A stretch of DNA of 64,000 nt from Linyphia triangularis (Eukaryota; Arthropoda; Arachnida; Araneae; Linyphiidae): NCBI GenBank assembly GCA_963978545.1, contig OZ021721.1, positions 34,459,348 through 34,523,347 on the forward strand, in the 5' to 3' direction. This document shows positions 14,180 through 26,799 of this stretch, piece by piece; position 1 is the first letter of the stretch; every line of letters starts with the position of its first letter. The translations under genes and the position numbers were made by a program. Below the pieces are notes generated by a model, which made no database searches, had not been told where the DNA came from, and was given only the letters and a program-made list of their open reading frames with translations.

Positions 14180-17100
14180 TGTATCTTGATAGAAGGCAAT
14201 GTTCTAAATGCAATTTTGTTGATCGCTAAGTTATGAAAAAATACCGCACTATTTTGTAGACATTGGAAGGTAATTAGTTAAATTAAAGTAACTTGACTGA
14301 AGAAATTTACCAGTTAAATTAAAAGTTGAAAATGTAGTGGTTAAATTATACAAAAAATAGTTAGCTGAAAGTTTCCTATTCCAAAACACCGAACTATTTA
14401 AATAATCAAAAACTTATTTAAAATATGGATTTTAATATTATTCTAATAATTGGTCTTAACCTTCCCTTAAACTCTCTTGCCTCCGAAATTTTATTCATTG
14501 GGGACATTATTTTATCATTTTCTATGAGAGTTATTATTTGAAAAAAATAACTAGTTCAGCTAATAAGTTATTTCGAAGTTTAACTAACAAATAATGTTTA
14601 GAGTTTCTGAAAAAAAGTAACTAGTTACTAAATAACTAGATACTTTAAGAAATCTGAACGTTTAATACGATGGCAGAGAAAATTTCACTCGCCTATTTCG
14701 TACAATATGCTCTCTTTTCAACATAGCTACAATAATTGCAGTATCACCATTTTTTCTCATTAACTATTTGGTACTTCCCCTTTTCTCTCTCCATAAAATT
14801 GTAAGTTATAGCTTTGATGCAAAAATAACAGAACATTTATCGGCAATTATGATCAGGCCCTGATCAAGACTTCGAGGGAAGGTAAGCCCGCCTCTAAACC
14901 GTACCCATTGTAATGAGTGGATGAATTTACCCAATAGAAACACTTCAAATCTTACTTGCTGTAAAAGTAAGCTGCATTTATCGAAGTATTGAAACAAATT
15001 AAAAGTATGAGTACCATTTTCTCTTTATTACATTTTTTATCTACGCATAATTAAACATTAATCAAGTTTAAATCAATGCTTTACTGCTAGAGGGATACAA
15101 TTCAAATTTTATGCAAACAAAAAGTTAAATGTATAAATATGATGTGTATTGTCAAAGTAATTTAGCATTAATAAGTTTTAAAACATATCAATTGGAACAA
15201 GCCCAAAGAAAAAGGGGATTTGGAGTATCCTTCGAAAATGTAAATGATAATCACTGACTTATTCAGTAATCAGCCTCTGATTCTAGAAGAATTCTATTTT
15301 GAAACAATTCAAGGAAAATAATTTAGTATACTAATTTGGCACCTCTAAAGCATTCTTTAAAATTAAAATCATTTACCGTAGAATTTAACTAACTATTATA
15401 TAATATGATAGTTTCCATAAAATTACATAAATTCAAGAAACTTCATGTAAAAATAGATGAAATTAGTGGAATTGCTGAACCCATTTCAAGAACACAGAGA
15501 AGAGCAAACTTTTTTTTTCTTAGATTTTCATTTAAAAATACGATATACTAAATAAAAAAAAGCTATCATAACAAGCTATTTTTCTTTTAATATAAATTTT
15601 CATTCACTAATAAAAACTACTCAATAATAACGAATTGCATTGATAAAAGTTACAATTGCAGTGCCAACTGTCACAATAACACATAACTACAAAAACTTAA
15701 TTTCAAACACAAAGACCTGGATGTTCGAACCCTTTTTTTTTAATGCAACAGATGCGGGGTATTTTTTTCTTTGTGAGCGTACAGTTTCAATTTTGAAACA
15801 GGTGCTACCAAAGAAACTCAATTCATAGAGGGGGGAGTCAATGAATTTCGAAACCTGTCGCGCTTTTCCCTTAACCGCAATGGTTGATCTGCTACCACAA
15901 AATACTTCCTAAACTAGAAACATGAATATCATCAATCAAAATGCACCTCAACAACCTGATCATCGTGGATTTTTTATTATTCGCTCGGATTTTTTTTTTT
16001 TTTTTTTTTGTTTAGAGGGAGTGATCAATGACATCGAGTAAGTTGACCCATTTGTCAATTGAAAAAAAAGCTGTGACATCGGGCATTTCTCCCACTCGGG
16101 TAAATCGCTCGTTCAGTGCCATGCAAATGCGAAGCGGAACCCAAGGGACTTAACATTTCCGTCAGGCCTAATAATAGACTGTATTTTATTCAAGGACCGG
16201 AGGGTAAAAATCATAACTCAATTTTCGTTATAAAGAATAGGGGGTTATTTAAAAATTCATACCTTTGACTATTTTAGCAATTGAAATAAATGCAAATTTT
16301 TTTAGAGTGGCTACATAAGAAACATAATTCTTAGCTGGGGCACTTCTTAAATGTAGTTCAAAGTAGTTACTGATTGTGAAGCGCAGAAATTAAATAATTT
16401 TAAAAAAGGGGGAAAGAACTTAATTGACCATCGTCATCATTATTTATATTGGAGATTATTCTTATTAAGAGTCATATATATGATAGTCTCAGGTGCACAT
16501 TAAAATAGCTAAATAGTTTTTTCAAATGATAGGTATAAAATTTTCATATTTTATAATCATCATTTGGATTCTCATATGCGTAATATGTAATATTAACCCA
16601 CATCTGAATTAATAAAAACATAAGACATTTGGTTTTAGTTTCGTATTTATATTTAGGGTGCTTTTGCAATTTTAAGTATATTATTGAACATTAACTGTCA
16701 TAGACTGCCAGAGGTTTTCGGATACCTTATTTGAATATAAATTCTTTCACCGTGTTAAACATTTCATAACAAGAAAAAATAACATTTATACGAAAAATAT
16801 TTGAAATTATTTATTATATATGAAATAACAAACAGAATAATGACAATAATAAAAAATTAAACCAAAGATGACAGGAAAATAGACAGAGAAATAAATGATA
16901 ACAAAATATAATTTCTGAATAAGAAAATCTTTAATAAAAACAATAAAGACAAACATGACAACAGAAATATTGTTAAAAAAAAATAGATATGCACTAACAA
17001 AACCATGCAATAAAAATTAACAAAATAAAGATGACACTAAAAAGCTTAAGGATTAAAAACATATAACCCGCAAAGTTGACACAAGAAACTGCTTCAATAA

Positions 17101-18320
17101 TAACAATGTCAACAATCATTTGGGTTTCATTATTCTCAAGAAAATAATAAAAATAAATATGACAAAAACTGCACTTAATAAATAAAAGACAATTAAGAAC
17201 TCATGGTAAAACAACAGAGTTAATTCATAATTCGCCTAACGTAGTTTCATTGTAATTTCGTTAATTTTAAGGCGATTTTAAGATCGTTAAGAGATTAAAA
17301 TACATGTCACTGATTTAAAAAAATAAAAAAAAAATTAAAAAAGGGGGGGGGGGGAATTCAGTAAGATCATTTCTCGGTTTCAATCAAACATGGACGAATC
17401 CGTCCAAGACTTTCAGAAGACATCCGTCCAAGACTCTAATTTCGCTTGAAAGAAGAATCAAAGAACAGGAAATTCTCCTTAAAAATACAGAACTACACGA
17501 AGAGAGTAGCTGCTCTATCAGTAACGGCTCACTTTTCAAGGAGATTGTTATTGAAAGTAGAAAAAAAAAAGAAAAAAGTGGATTGTCGGGAGCAAATCCC
17601 AGAAGCTAGTTAAAGCCGAAATAAACGCTACCAAGGAGGTTGAATGTAATTTAAAATTCCGTAACCAGTTCATCTTCTGGAGTGTACAAGAGAAAAAAAG
17701 ATTGTTCCCGAGTAGTAATGATTCTATCCCATTGCCTAAGTGGCAATTACGAAACTGACCAATTTGAGTGTTGTTCTCCACCCCGCTTCAAATAAAAAAA
17801 ATTAAGAAATAAAACATGGATATTATTTGATGGAATCAAATTACTGTTATTTTACAGATTTGAGGTATACAACAAGTACATTTATATCTTTACCTTAGGT
17901 TGATCCATGTCTGAACGTATTTATAAAATTGTAATGAATAAAATCTTACCTTTTTGATATGTAATGGTTAAAATGCTAAGTTTTGCTCTTATTACTTGTA
18001 TGTAAAGGGAAACATGGCCTTACCTGCTAAATACTTTTACTCGTCATTTAAAAAAATATCTTAAGTGTATTTCTAATTTTTACAATACTGAGAATATCCT
18101 AATTCAACGAATATAAAAAAAAGCAAAATTTAATTATAATGATTTATTTTATTTTCCTTAGAGACACAAAATTGAATTAAAAAAGAAACTTTAATGAATA
18201 ATTCCTCAATAATAATATTAAATTATTTTAAATAATCTCTTTAATAAGACTGCCACTATTTCTGCTAAAGTATTATTTTATACAACACAATTCCGAATTT
18301 TTTTATTAGTAAAGACAATA
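14180..18320. other. AT-rich non-coding sequence
   Basis: No gene is supported. A moderately GC-richer block at 15830-16160 and a G-run at 17343-17353 are the only landmarks. Confidence 0.55.
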
Positions 18321-18640
18321 TAAATCTTTATTTTGTAAAGTATCGAGTGCTTTTAAGGTAAAACATTCGATGAGCAAATTTAGGAATTTTAACCAGGAAC
18401 GTGACGTAAAAACAGGCAAAACTAATGTAATCTATCATTTTCTTCATAAATTTTACATTATTTACCTACAGATGGTAATGAATAAATGTTGTACTACTAT
18501 GGAATGAGAATGCCAGGGTGAAATGGTGTTCATCACGTACTTCCACATTTTAAAACTCTCAACGCGTAGTAGGATATAATGTTAAACATGAAGATAAGAA
18601 TTGACTGGGCGGTGAGACGAAGTAGATCATTGGGGTGGTC

Positions 18641-18745
18641 CTAATCTGTAGAACTGCTCACTGTTTTTAACACTTCCTTTGTTTCATCAATCCAGTTCTG
18701 TTCACCATCACACAAACACTTCCACATCGAAGCAATATCACAATA
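18641..18745 (-). CDS. Possible terminal coding exon of an unknown gene
   Basis: On the minus strand a pyrimidine-containing stretch ends in TTCAG at 18750-18746. It is followed by 34 codons and a TAG stop, starting YCDIASMWKCLCDGE and ending KTVSSSTD. The composition (acidic, with Trp and Cys, higher GC than the flanks) is unlike the low-complexity translations elsewhere. Downstream on the same strand a candidate polyadenylation signal AATAAA lies at 18332-18327, about 310 bases after the stop, but AATAAA is common in such AT-rich DNA. I do not recognise the protein. It could be the last exon of a gene nested in the ligand intron, a decayed retrocopy or chance. Upstream exons were not identified. 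Confidence 0.22.
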   Translation of the reverse strand, partial: YCDIASMWKCLCDGEQNWIDETKEVLKTVSSSTD

Positions 18746-19284
18746 CTGAATGACATAATGGAATGTTTACAATGGAGTCAGAAGTTTCTAATGACTGTTA
18801 AGGCAAGTTGAAGCAATTCACTTTTCCCTCCAATTCTTATGTTTACATAACGAAGTTTTGGAAAATGTGTTTACATAAGATATCTACAGACTACAGTCGT
18901 TGAAACTAATAACAATGGGGCTTTGTTTATATGTCTTTCAAAATACCATTTGAAAGAAAAACGTACTAATGGGGAATTCTTATAGAAACTAGCCTATAGA
19001 TGTAAATTCTTAAGAGGAATAATTTAAAATATCAAGGAATAATTTAAAATATCAAAACATTATGCCATAAGTTAATAAATTGACAAAGGTAACGAGAAAA
19101 AATATAAACGAGAGCGATGAGTTTGAAAATAAAATAAAAGATGAGGTTATTTATAAATGAAAAATTTTCTTCGAGATTTTAAGAAAGAAATTTTGTAAAA
19201 TATGAAAAAATATGTGTAATAAGAGCTGTTTTTCAACTTTTAAAGATTTATCTTCTTTTTCCACATCGTTGGCGAGACTGCAGG

Positions 19285-19321
<37 letters not shown>

Positions 19322-19489
19322 CACATCGAGTATCGTAAGACACAGCTCATTTTATTCTTATTCGTTGCTACTACGAATTTTCGTAAATCGTTGTTCAGCC
19401 AGAATGTCATGATCACACACTTTTAATTCAATACTTTTTGTTTATACTTCGAAATGGTTTTACAATTTATGAGCGAAGCTATCTAGGAA

Positions 19490-19622
19490 CGCGGCAGTGT
19501 TCTAACCATCCAAATACCAGTACCACACATATCCCGAAACCACAAATAAAATTGCATTAAGCTGTAGGACCCGGCCTGATTGGCTGTTATTGTGCATAAA
19601 AATAGGTCGTTGAGTGTACAAA
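19490..19622 (+). mobile_element. Degenerate SINE copy
   Basis: The segment TTAAGCTGTAGGACCCGGCC, followed by TTATTGTGCATAAAAATAGG and TCGTTGAGTGTAC, matches the 3' half of the 50.7-kb SINE and ends in an A-run. The 5' half is strongly diverged. A further short fragment of the body may lie at about 22400-22432 (TTCCGAACAACG, minus orientation). Confidence 0.65.
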
Positions 19623-22163
19623 AAAAAAAAATCTATATCTTACTAATATCACACTACCAAAGCCTATATGATGTGAAACTACTTGGTTTTGAGGGAGCTC
19701 AAAAATCGCCAATACTGAAAACAGCAAGAGTCTTAATTTTATAAAGTTTTTAAGATTGGGGAAAGTTAAGGGGAAAGAAAGATAAAATCTCCAAAATTGG
19801 TATAGTTTAAGTGAAGCAATATGTATAAAAAATATTTATCTTTTCCTTCAACGGGGATCAAGCTACAAAAAAAAAAAAAAAGAACAAATATCTTGAGACA
19901 CGGTTCATTTGTTCGTAATCGTTGCTACTACGAGCCTACCTTTAAAATATATTTTTATCATAAATTAAGGGCAATTAAAAAAAATACTAAAAAGTGAAAA
20001 TTGTGTACTTTAAAAACAACTTTCCTTTTATACATAGTTCTTCTGACTAACAGCTGGTGTTTAAGATAGCGAATTGAAAAATGCAAGAACTCGAATTCTA
20101 TTCCCGATGACATCCTCTTCTAATTATTTCGGATTAATGAAAGAATTCCGGAAGTTTTACATGTATTAATTTCGATTCAGAATCTAGCATAACATAAACA
20201 AATACAATAAACATTTTTGAACATTTAAGTGATCTCCAAAAGCCAAATCGTGATAATTTTGCCATCAATTTTAATTATTATTATTGTTATAATTATTATT
20301 AAAATTAACTAACAGTAATAAATTAAATGAATGGGAACACTGCATTTAATTAGTATGATTACTATTACTGTATTTAATTTTGAATTACATGACAGAAATC
20401 ACTGCATTTAACTATTCAATAAAAAACAATAATAGGGAACTTTAAGAGCTATTCTCACGCCAAACCAAGATAGACTAGACAGTCAAATCATGGGAAGTTG
20501 GTTCACGCCTCCATGCATTCACTCATTACGAGAATTCCTTACTTATCGTCCCTGTTGTAAATTCTATTCAAGTGTAACTTCCCACTCCGCTACTCGTCAG
20601 TGTGTGAATTTACGCTACCTTATCAGTGGGGGGTCTTCTTATTCGAAGCCAAGGTCACACCACCGAGACTTATTTCTTTGTAGATTCCCCTTTGATTTTA
20701 AGGGAGGGGGCGTAACTCCAAGTGATCACGCAACAAAAAGAAATAGAATATAAAATTGCCCAGGGCATTGATATCACAATGAAAATAACTATGCTTAAAA
20801 GGTTGACTTCCTGTTGAATCACAAGTGCTGCACTTTAATCCTAAACCTATAATTAAAAACAAATTTGGAGAATTTCTATTGAATTATTGTGAAGACGAAT
20901 GTTTGTAGAAGGGTGAGAAGGAGAGAATATATATGACGTTAATGAGGATTTAGAGGTAAAATTACATTAGAAATACTTAAGTAAATTTACGTTAAAGCAA
21001 CATAGATAAGTGAAAAGTCAAAAGAAAGTTTTCAGAACATGTTGTTGATTTTTTATTTTAAATTACGTTCCTTTTAAAAATTAGAGTATCATCAGTTTTT
21101 CTCTAATAACTTTTCGGTGGAGCAGCAAAGACACACGAATCCACATCAAAGAGAAATCTTTATGAACATAGCGATAACATAAGTAACATAACGATAAGTA
21201 AACCAACACAGACGGAAAATGATACGCAAATTGTATAGTGAGGGGCATATGTAAAAGAATGAAGTGCCATTTAGTGTGCAATTGCGGAGATGCATTCCTG
21301 TTAATTATAACAAAATTAAAAATAAATTAGGAGTATTTTGAATTTTTACTTTAATCTCTCTAATATACATCCACAAAAAAGTCATTTAAAAACATTTTTT
21401 TGAATTTTTATACAAGTTTTGTTTAGTTAAAAATAAAGCAGTTTCAGAAAAAAATATCCCCTCGAAATTTATTCTAGTGGGCTTTCGAGAGTGAAATGGA
21501 TCAAACTTTGGTTCCGACGACTGAAAACCGTTGTCCGAGTCCGTTTTCTTATCCCACTCATTTTCTTGATTTTGTGTTTAGAAACTAAATATTGTTGCAT
21601 TGACTTCTAATTTCATAATATCATGACTGTATGAGAATAAGAAACGCTATTTTAATGAGGGATAACAGGAAACTTCTCGCTGCCCATCGAAAGAGACGGG
21701 GAATTTATATTTGTTCTCCTGAAAAACTATAGATTACACCCTTGATATTTGGAATTGAAATATGTATTTTTTCTGTATATTTCAGAAGATATTTAACTAT
21801 TTGAACAGGTTCAATCTGTTGTATATATCTGTGAATAATCCATTACTTTAGTCTCAATTTTAATTGAAACGTAGACGTTGAAGTAAAATTTACAATCAAA
21901 ATTGATCCAGATTACAGAAAGCGAAAATCTAATACACTAATTGAAGTTCTATATACTAGCTTGGAAAGTAATTGGTTTTTAGCAAATCTAAGAAATGCAA
22001 ATGTGAGTTAATTCATTTTAGTTGAAAAATTAAAGGGTTAAACAAAATATGTTCAAGGAATATCAACCCAAATGATTTGTTGAAGTTCAACAACTTTTAA
22101 CTACTTAATAGAGTTGCTGCTTTTAACTTATTATTTTTTATTAGTTCAATATGACTGTGGTCA

Positions 22164-22318
22164 GGGTCGTAAACATGGGGGGGGACCCCGTGACCCCCCC
22201 CCCCCCCCCGTAATTGTGTTAAATTTTGTTTTACCAATACCCCTTCTTTTTTTTGTGTAAATTGATATATGTATTTAATCAAATTTTCGACAATAACCCT
22301 CCAATTCTGGCTACCGGC
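22164..22318. mobile_element. 155-bp insertion flanked by a 13-bp direct repeat
   Basis: ATGACTGTGGTCA occurs at 22151-22163 and 22319-22331, exactly flanking a block that begins GGGTCGTAAACATGG and ends CTGGCTACCGGC. It contains a G8 run and a C17-18 run. Repeat length and flanks suggest target-primed retrotransposition of a short or 5'-truncated element. The family is unknown. Confidence 0.65.
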
Positions 22319-23904
22319 ATGACTGTGGTCATATGACTACAGTTAAGCACAGTCAGTGCATTGCTGTATACAGCAATGTTTAAACAAGACTTGGATATAT
22401 AGCTTAAAGTAAATTCCGAACAACGATAAACTTTTGTTTAAGTTTAAAAAAAAGTTTTTTTGTTAAGTTAAAAAAAAATTTAAAAAAATCCCTCTAAAAA
22501 AAAAAAAAAAAAAAACTATTACATGTGACATGTTTTTCTAAAGCGCTAAACTCTCACAATCGAAGGATTATTACTTATAGTTGGACAACAAATAAGCTCA
22601 TATTACTTGAAAACAAAGTTAATAAAATAAAGAATAAGTTGCTTCATAATCCAAATGAAACCCTTTACAGTTTACCGTTCTTCAGCTAAACTTTAATTAA
22701 TTTTCCAGTAAATCCATTTAAAGAAATACTCAAAGATCGAACATTTTTGTTTAGGTCTTATTTGTGCATCTAAACAATCAGCTTTTATTATAGCGTCATC
22801 TGGAATCAAAATGTTTTGACATTTAAAGAGAAGTGACGTCATAAAGACAGGTTATTTTTACAAATCTTTTATCGATCCGTAAATATTTACTTTGTTGTCG
22901 GAGACATAATTTAAACGTAAATTATCGGAATAATGCTAATCAAGGTTTATCTACTGAACTAAAGAAAATTCAATTTTCAAAATTAATTACTAAACATACC
23001 GAATATCGAAACGTACCAAATATTGTAAAAAATAAATATAGTAGGTTTATATGATCTGGTGGCTCAATTTATTGCGTATATTAAGCCGTCGACGTTTTCT
23101 TTCTTTTCTTTCTTTTTTTTTTTTTTGCAGCTGAAAATAAAATTCCTCGTTACTGTTCTTTAAGTAACTTTTTTCTTCCAATTATTACCAATATAAGATG
23201 TTAAATAAGGTTTAATTTTAAAAAAAAATTAGGGGAACTCATAACAGAATATATTAAATCTTAAATCCTACGGCATCTTCTAATAACCAAGTACTAAATG
23301 TAAGTTATTATTGTTGATAGAATGCGATGAAAGAGACCGCAACCGTAGATTGAAATGTTACATTACTTTATATTCAAAAAGCAATTCAAATTAAATTTTT
23401 TATCAGGAAATTGTTATCAAATGTGCTAGAATGTAATGCAAAAGTAATGGGCACACTGAAATAATTTTGCGCTAGCGTCTCTCTAGATGTTTAAAAAATT
23501 ATAATGACAAATGTACGCAAAAATGCGAAATTGGAAATTTCAGCCTCACAAACTTTAATCGAATGAAACTTTTCCTTATCAATAATAGTTTTAAGAAATT
23601 ATCTAAAATAGCTTGATTGTTAATACCCAGTGTGGTATTAATTATCATTTGATATGTAGTAATTAATACAAATTGTTCAGAAAATAAATTTAATTGGATT
23701 CAGAAATGTCTGCAGTTAAATGCGAAATGATTTCACGATGAAAGACAAATTTGCTGATCACATCAATCAGTAAAAAAGAAAATATATCGGAATGACGATT
23801 CAAGCGGAAATTTTATTGTGAAAGTATATAAATAAATGTATATATACTTCTATACAAATATAAATAATTTTATGCATAGTTTTCTTTCATTAGGTTATAC
23901 TAAT

Positions 23905-24210
23905 TAAAATAGGCATGGGTGCAGCGAAGATTGTTTGCAGGGGGGGGATTCAGATCGAATACAGGGGTATGTGCAAAGCGGCAAAAGTTTTTATTTAAAC
24001 CTTTCAATATGATGATGGGAATGTATGATATTTCAAATATGAAAATGGGATTTCCTACTGAAATATGAAGAGTTACATATTAATTTTCTGTTTTCAAATG
24101 AATAATATAAAACCCTAATTATCCTTTCCTGTAAATTTTACTACTTTTCACCACTTTATTTTAATTTTCAAACTCTCGAAAGTGCAAGCACACCCTCTCT
24201 GACGGCGTTA
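23905..24210. repeat. Dispersed repeat, pair with 38.44-38.71 kb
   Basis: It starts GGGTGCAGCGAAG with CAGATCG...GGGTATGTGCAAAG, has a middle GGATTTCYTAC-like block, and ends AAAGTGCAAGCACACCCTCT. The same order is found at 38440-38710. It lies just left of the 24.3-kb foldback element. Confidence 0.65.
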
Positions 24211-24336
24211 ATATATTTAGAAAGTTCTCTTTGCTTCCGGATGAGTGAGAGAAATAGTGAGGTATCATGTGTGAGTTCACATAGACCATTATTGAAACGT
24301 GCATCAATCCGCAAATCTGATTTAATTAGAGTGACT

Positions 24337-25440
24337 GTAGTCCGGGGAATAGAGACTGAAAAAGGGGTCTTACCTTGCAAAAGGTTATGTAGTTCTGATT
24401 TTTTAATATGTTATAAAGGTCGGTCCCGTGGTTTATAAACCAAGTTTTCGACCTCCTAACCCTTGTGCGTTCTCCGTGGTGCACCAAAAACTGAGCCGTT
24501 TTTCAGTTTATACGTCATAGCTCTTTGCCAATGCATCTTAGAAACACATATTATATTCAAAAGTTGTAGAATATTAAATTATCTACAACTTTTGTACCCT
24601 AAGTTTTTTTGTAGACCTATTATGTAAATAGTTATGTCGTATCAAAGTCAAAACTTTTTTGTAAAAATGCTACTTTTTTAAGATTTCTGTCAAGTTTTTT
24701 ATTATATCTTCATAATGGTACATTTTAGAGAAAAACTTTGTGAATAAAAGTTGTAGAGCAATAAATTTCCTACAAGTTTTCTATATAAACTTATTTTCTA
24801 GGACTAATAACAAAGGAGTTACTCTGCTTTGTGTATTTTCCGTGGTGCACCTCAAAAAAATACGTTTTTCAGTTTATAGATCATAACTCTTTTGCAATGC
24901 ATTTTAAAAGCAAACATTAAGTTTAAAAGTTGTAGAATATTAAATTTTCTACAACTTTTGTAAACAATTTGCTTTTGTAAAGCTATTATGTAAAGAGTTA
25001 CGTCGTATCAAAGTAAAAACTTATTCGTAAAAATGCTGCTTTTTTAAGTTTTTGGCCGAGTTGTTCAATTATATCTTCATAACAATAAGTCGTAGGGAAA
25101 AATATATTCAACAAAAAATTTAGATCTTTAAATTTGCTCTAAGTTTTATACAAAAAGTTACTATCTAGGACTAATAACTAAGGAGCTACTCTTCTTTGAA
25201 GGTTTACGAGATGATAGCCTATAATATTTTATGTATAGGTAGGGGTTTAAAAATAGCTTCTTACTGCATGGTCTGACAATTTTAATAAAAAAATAAAACA
25301 ATATATATAATACTAATGATAATGTAAAATAAAAAGTGGAAATATATTAAACAATGTATATATCTATAGATAATAATAGTAATATAAAATTTACCATTTT
25401 GCCGTGATGCACCAAAAATTTCTGCATTCGGAAATAAAAA
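24337..25440 (+). repeat. Left inverted arm of the 24.3-27.9 kb foldback element
   Basis: This arm comprises a terminal segment and two well-preserved modules starting near 24470 and 24836, then the start of a third at 25402 (GTGATGCACC). Module starts are 366 bases apart. Within the modules, short inverted repeats (arms AAAAGTTGTAGA) lie near 24559-24593 and 24925-24959. Confidence 0.85.
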
Positions 25441-25706
25441 TGAGAAATAGACTGCATTCAAGTGGCTGATTCTAAACTACGTGGGGTACAGATATTTTGA
25501 GATAGAATAGAAAAATCACAAGTCGGCTGGCATTAGTGACATGTAAAGGAATTCTTTTAAGGACTCAGTTTCCGCGAAAACACCATATACTGTTAATTGA
25601 GATTTGCCACTGCCGAATTCATTCTCAACCCTCCCCACCACTAACCTTCCCGACAGAATATCAACCACTCAGTGTAGTTACTTAATATTGGAATACATGC
25701 GTTGTA

Positions 25707-26315
25707 ATGTTGGCTGCTTCATCATATCCAATATTACAGAAATTTGCAAAGATCTTCCTAGATCCTAATGCCAGTGTTTCAAGCATCACCGAAGCAGTAT
25801 CAAGCATTCTTGTTGCTCTCTTTGGTGGTCACAGGGCAACAACTTGAAATGCTTGGCGTTATAAACAATTTTCCAAATCAACAACTGGGAGCAAGTTAAA
25901 TCTGTCAAAGCTACCTCCGACCCAAGAAGCTGCTACGCACCATGTCTTTCGCACATACCATCAAGTAAAGACATGGATGGGCCAATTGAAAAATCCTCTG
26001 GTCTGTGGGTGGAAGACTGACAGTAAAGGACTTCTTCCTATTACAACCACCAGGGATTCAGCTCCTCAATCAATTCTGACCTACATTTTCTGCCAACGCA
26101 ACATAGGATGCACTAAGGCCTGCGGTTGTAGAAAGGCCGGTCTCAAGTGCTCCATAATATGTAAAAACTGTCATGGACAAACCTGTGACAATACAGCGAA
26201 CATCATAATTGATGACAACGATGAAGACGACCCAACAGAACTCTTAATTCAAGAAGTAGCGGAGGAACTAGCCGAGCCTTCGTGGCTAAACAAAACTAAA
26301 TTTAAGAATTTATAA
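25707..26315 (+). pseudogene. Transposon-associated protein with CXC/TSO1-like cysteine tail, interrupted by a stop
   Basis: One frame reads through about 200 codons with a single internal TGA at 25845-25847. The N-terminal part includes SYPILQKFAKIFLDP and ALFGGHRATT before the stop. After it come NAWRYKQFSKSTTGSK, LPPTQEAATHHVFRTYHQVK and TWMGQLKNPLVCGWK. A cysteine cluster follows (ACGCRKAGLKCSIICKNC, then HGQTCDN), and the tail is acidic. From memory, this pattern (LPPT, H..RVY.Q, W.G, GWK, then a Cys-rich CXC-like zinc-binding tail) recurs in uncharacterised multicopy arthropod proteins tied to mobile elements. The TGA sits where TGG (Trp) would be expected, a one-base change. The frame after the stop begins with Met at 25977. 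The ORF lies in the unpaired centre of the foldback element. Its 5' end is not defined, so it may be a fragment. The biochemical role is unknown. Confidence 0.6.
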
Positions 26316-26799
26316 GTTTTCTAAATTGTAAGTTTTATCGATATTACTATTATTATATATATATACATTTTTATAATATTTATATTTTTTGATTTAAAAT
26401 ACTATTATTTTAATACCTATATTGTTTTATTTTTTATTAAACTTGTCAGGCTTTGCAGTAAGATACTGTTTTTAATATTAGATCTTACTAAGTAGCTCTT
26501 TTGTTATTAGTCCTATAAAATAACTTTGTATATAAAACGTAGCAAATTTAGGGTTCTACAATTTTTATGATATACTTTTATGGATATCATCTAAAAACTC
26601 GACAAGAATCTTAAAATGGTATTTTTACGAAAGAGTTTTTGCTTTGATGCTTTTCATGCAATTTGTTTTTCATACAATGGTTCTACAAAACAAATTTTGC
26701 ACATACATTAGTAGTAGAAAATTTAATACTCTACAACCTAAAATATAATTTTTCTCCCCTATAAAATGCAGTGGAAAAAGGATATGATCGGTATACTGA

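Larger units (their letters stand above)
18750..23904. other. Non-coding sequence with scattered repeat fragments
   Basis: It holds the SINE fragment at 19.5 kb, the 155-bp insertion at 22.2 kb and a 20-bp tandem duplication (AATAATTTAAAATATCAAGG) near 19020. A GC-richer block at 20460-20720 has an 87-codon open frame that looks like chance. Confidence 0.5.

Noticed and set aside
20490..20753. 87-codon open frame in a GC-richer block
   Set aside because: No domain, signal or splice context was recognisable; length is within chance for this composition.
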